A DNA stretch of 49,520 nucleotides from Candidatus Parvarchaeota archaeon (GTDB lineage Archaea > Nanobdellota > Nanobdellia > Parvarchaeales > Parvarchaeaceae), in the NCBI GenBank assembly GCA_023378805.1, contig JAMCSQ010000044.1, forward strand, positions 1 to 49,520, given 5' to 3'. This document shows, one piece after another, positions 47,801-49,520 of the stretch. Numbering within the stretch: position 1 is the first letter of the stretch; every line of letters begins with the position of its first letter. A program made the position numbers and the translations under genes. The notes beneath the pieces are model-generated. The model was not told where the DNA came from. It saw only the letters and a program-made list of their open reading frames with translations, and searched no databases.

Positions 47801-49520
47801 GAAGTAGTTTCCGCGTCAACTCCGTTAACTTGAAATGAATTACCTACCCAGCCACCACCATTTTCATTTGGCGAATTATCTGCATGCCAAGATTGATTAT
47901 TATATTGAGTTAAAGCTACGGGGACCATTCTAAAATTAGCGGTATCAAAGCCGCTTAAATTAGCATAACTTTCAACAACTACGGGACTGGTAATCTGATA
48001 TGCTGAAGTGGAAATATATGTGTAGCTGCCCGTTACGGCATTGTACGGTATTGTTTCAGTAAGTCCATTATCTACTGTAATTATTCCATTACTTGTTCCA
48101 GATGCCCATTTGGTTGTGTTTAATTTCGTTCCTTTAAAATCACTATAAAAGTTGAATACATTAGCTCCGTCATCGTATTCTGCATACGTTGGTGATAATT
48201 GCGGAGCTTCTCCTGTTGTCTTATTGTTGAATAAGTCAGTGATATTGGAAGCAAAACCTATCGCTATGTCAGTTAGAGTAGCATTTGCAGGTATGCCATT
48301 CGGTAATTTTATCCAGAATATGGCATACTTTGAAGTATAATTCTCAAGCCAGCTGTCTATTACACTGCCATTTAATGTATCAAAGAACTCCACGTTTTGG
48401 AAGGCATAACGCCCAGTCTGATTGATATATTTACCATTTGAGGAGTTTATAGTCAAATTAATCATCTGCTGGAACGGCTGGGGGGTAGCAGAAATTTGGG
48501 AGTTGGTGATATTTAACACGGTGTACTTGTAAATGCTCTGAGGAGTAAATATACTATGTTTCGAGAAATTTATCATTAATTTACCAAACGAAATTGTATA
48601 ACCTGAAGAAGAATTTGGAACGTAAATTCTATTTGGGAAGGGTATATTATTGATACTATAACTGTAATTACCAAAATTATTTGTAATTTTTATCAAATTT
48701 GAGCTTGAATAATTTATCTTATTGCCGTATTTTACAGCCCAATTAGTATTAGTTGGAAGCCCCTGCTCCACAAATTCCTTGACACAAAGCCAATTTGACA
48801 GGTTATTATAGGCTCCTGCGTCTGCAACATTATTTGATGAACAGCTTAGATTTGATCCTGCAGAATAAACATAAATTCCCGAACCAGAGGAATTAGAATT
48901 TATTTTTATTGCATCCCCTGTTTTGTTACTCTTGTTTATTCCTCTGTAATCAACCCACCAATTACTGGCTTTAGGCAAAATACTTTGATTAAAGGTAGTG
49001 GTACAGTTCCAATTAGAAAAGACATACGTAGAGCCTGCTTCTACTGTCTTTGTCTGAGGATTGCAAGCCAAGGAGGTATTGGCTTTAGCAGTAAAGTTTC
49101 CAGGGTGCGTTGAAAAACTGAATATTGATCTAATAACGGTATAGTTGCTTATGGTTACGGTAGGCATTATTCCATTTGGGGGGTAGGCATTTGCTCTTGT
49201 CCAATAAATCGTATCTGTTATAGTCCCGCCTGACCCTGAGAAGAAATCAAACTCTAAATAGGATAAAGATTCTGCAGTGCTACTCGTGTAAGAATATGTT
49301 TTTCCATAATTTATTTGACCTGTCAGTTCTGTTGTTGAAAGGATGTTTGCGGTATACACACTATTTGAAGTTGGAGCTAATACTCCTGTATTTGTATCAC
49401 CTACCATAAAATTTACAGGACTACCACTGCCAATATTGAAATCCCAAGCCCCTACAAAGAAAAGCCCATTAGAAACACCAGTTGTAGAACTTGCTACACC
49501 CAAACTGTCTTGTGAGTTAT
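44860..49520 (-). CDS. Giant DUF2341-repeat surface protein (5' end beyond window)
   Basis: The open frame runs past the right edge, so the N-terminus is missing; at least 1,550 residues are present. Three DUF2341-like units are recognised by the pattern SATPxPFQQMVN, NVEFF, WLENYTS, PANxxL and GEAPQLSxTYxEYDDG, with the best copies near 47.6-48.5, 46.0-46.9 and 44.9-45.7 kb. Each is followed by a lectin-like (LamG/ConA) beta domain ending near PPNG(I/V)MP. Intervening Ser/Asn-rich parts hold many sequons. No C-terminal membrane helix or sorting signal is seen; it ends in ITFGSVS. It is probably a secreted or S-layer-bound adhesin or glycan-binding protein; targets unknown. Confidence 0.85.
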   Translation of the reverse strand, partial: NSQDSLGVASSTTGVSNGLFFVGAWDFNIGSGSPVNFMVGDTNTGVLAPTSNSVYTANILSTTELTGQINYGKTYSYTSSTAESLSYLEFDFFSGSGGTITDTIYWTRANAYPPNGIMPTVTISNYTVIRSIFSFSTHPGNFTAKANTSLACNPQTKTVEAGSTYVFSNWNCTTTFNQSILPKASNWWVDYRGINKSNKTGDAIKINSNSSGSGIYVYSAGSNLSCSSNNVADAGAYNNLSNWLCVKEFVEQGLPTNTNWAVKYGNKINYSSSNLIKITNNFGNYSYSINNIPFPNRIYVPNSSSGYTISFGKLMINFSKHSIFTPQSIYKYTVLNITNSQISATPQPFQQMINLTINSSNGKYINQTGRYAFQNVEFFDTLNGSVIDSWLENYTSKYAIFWIKLPNGIPANATLTDIAIGFASNITDLFNNKTTGEAPQLSPTYAEYDDGANVFNFYSDFKGTKLNTTKWASGTSNGIITVDNGLTETIPYNAVTGSYTYISTSAYQITSPVVVESYANLSGFDTANFRMVPVALTQYNNQSWHADNSPNENGGGWVGNSFQVNGVDAETTSSSSYNGFVDSNYIPSNNNYNIFGVIYPDNGSFSVSYNSLSPYASTIDLVPTTPLYITISNWLNPSQTSFSTTYPINVEWLRIRAYPPNGVMPSVKLNALITKPINLFINGFSNNNITATYGKDSNFTVESYDHYVKLWETINSSVKSLTGFSKNISTDSGILAAGKIKVTGGSNSTDIGNISYYETINKANSYLNLTSIPKENYTSNGTNLIINASTFTINNQLSANLYINGVLNQTITSNALVNLGSYSGNYTIVLNSSGNKNYTADSITIKRTIYPSLASFLEYYIPINIKNMQHNATSQPFQQMVNFSYSAYKKYVNLSSGHDFQNLEFINMTNDKVIDSWLENYTSKYAIFWIKLPNGIPANATLTNIAIGFASNTTDLFNNKTTGEAPQLSPTYAEYDDGINVFNYYENFAGTSLPTGWTGSGYTVNNGVTVEPNYGISSNLKLQSSTDFIMDSFTDLYGSGTLYGNIGLAISTSSGSEAFGPGWNNGGIGFSRIGNNNNNGNGPYFNPEPSSGTYYVYSEYWVDSTSVPILYSYSNEITGGIDSAYLGTTLSPEISPDNNAYITTKWLRIRAYPPNGIMPTVEIPSLSLYLNGVVNANNSIINSSQSNFTAVASSNNYYVSIYVNGTEVAPLTKGKATYLKTLSAGLYKVTAHSNSSGILNVTYYERVLSSTVSFSDFQEYQELNISNTQSSATPSPFQQMVNVSSTDGSWTYINTSQTAAFGQNVEFFYANGTVIPSWLENYTSTNAIWWVKVGSIPANSKITIYMGLVNKTKNLFNAVNDGEAPQLSSTYTEYDDGANIFNNYWNFNGTSLPSGWVNANNGYGSVTVNNGITVASGALADISIPATSNIIEGYVDPTGATGTSKFDEVAVSWGIDGTSYNPYTYNSGFNWYSPGEPINTYNVYGMANNGSKAWWYFNFNQVQMVDTTISEPTLIGIGGGGSAGGTISAYWVLIRDFPPNGVMPSITFGSVS
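46586..46782 (-). repeat. 197-bp near-identical repeat, copy 1 (within the DUF2341 gene)
   Basis: By eye this block matches 48167-48363 at all but 6 of 197 positions (about 97%), while sequence past its left end (protein C-terminal side) and right end drifts quickly. It encodes the DUF2341 core from WLENYTS through EYDDG. Confidence 0.8.
48167..48363 (-). repeat. 197-bp near-identical repeat, copy 2 (within the DUF2341 gene)
   Basis: Matches 46586-46782 with 6 mismatches and no gaps, 1,581 bases apart. The third DUF2341 unit at 45.4-45.6 kb is clearly more diverged, so this pair is a recent duplication or conversion. Confidence 0.8.

Noticed and set aside
46571..48340. Two nearly identical 62-residue plus-strand frames
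   Set aside because: Their likeness is caused by the 197-bp repeat of the minus-strand DUF2341 gene; they are antisense shadows.
1..49520. CRISPR array, rRNA or tRNA genes
   Set aside because: I saw no regularly spaced repeats of 24-40 bases and no cloverleaf with a TTCRANY-like arm in the gaps. A tRNAscan run would be decisive.

Overview
The window looks like chromosomal DNA of an AT-rich archaeon, probably a small-genome DPANN lineage of the Parvarchaeum/ARMAN kind from an acidic habitat. This is inference. The sequence shows archaeal TATA boxes about 24-28 bases before start codons (mostly leaderless genes), archaeal families (Lhr helicase with an SbcD/Mre11-related phosphoesterase, AdoMet decarboxylase of the short archaeal/Thermotoga type, HxlR and PadR regulators), an orphan cytochrome b with a DUF981-like partner, and sequon-rich surface proteins with DUF2341 repeats. 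No rRNA, tRNA or CRISPR array was found.

Layout. 0-8.5 kb: acetyltransferase, nucleoside phosphorylase, a C2H2 zinc-finger microprotein, two unknown membrane/surface proteins, an SDR coupled to an MTH1-like Nudix enzyme, a methyltransferase, a kinase-like protein and an FMN reductase. 8.7-13.5 kb: MFS exporter, nitrilase-fold hydrolase, cytochrome b module and HxlR regulator. 13.5-20 kb: aldo/keto reductase, YrhK and isochorismatase-like pair, a large SF1 helicase-nuclease and a 14-TM MFS exporter. 20-23 kb: GlpA-like dehydrogenase with a CoxG-like protein, immediately preceded by a roughly 320-bp internally deleted IS200/IS605 element that keeps both ends and the first 58 codons of tnpB, then a second nitrilase-fold protein. 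22.8-29 kb: phosphoesterase and Lhr, methyltransferase, DEAD-box helicase. 29-33 kb: glycerophosphodiesterase, glycerol kinase and MFS transporter. 33-34 kb and 40.9-42.8 kb: three copies of an unrecognised two-gene module of small 3-TM membrane proteins. 34-39 kb: HAD phosphatase and a PadR-double ABC-2 transporter operon. 39-44.7 kb: superoxide dismutase, SpeH, peroxiredoxin Q, endonuclease III, a 31-residue membrane microprotein and dCTP deaminase. 44.9 kb to the right edge: a giant DUF2341 surface protein, cut at its N-terminus by the window.

How the genes may work together. The phosphodiesterase, glycerol kinase, MFS carrier and FAD-linked glycerol-3-phosphate dehydrogenase form a plausible route from scavenged glycerophosphodiesters or glycerol to dihydroxyacetone phosphate, possibly feeding electrons to a membrane chain that includes the cytochrome b. 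SOD, peroxiredoxin, the MTH1-like Nudix protein, dCTP deaminase and endonuclease III form an oxidative-damage and nucleotide-hygiene set. The most novel items are the triplicated small-membrane-protein module (motif KHxxD[KR]AP then LN) and the tnpB remnant whose omega-RNA-like end reads straight into the glycerol-3-phosphate dehydrogenase gene.
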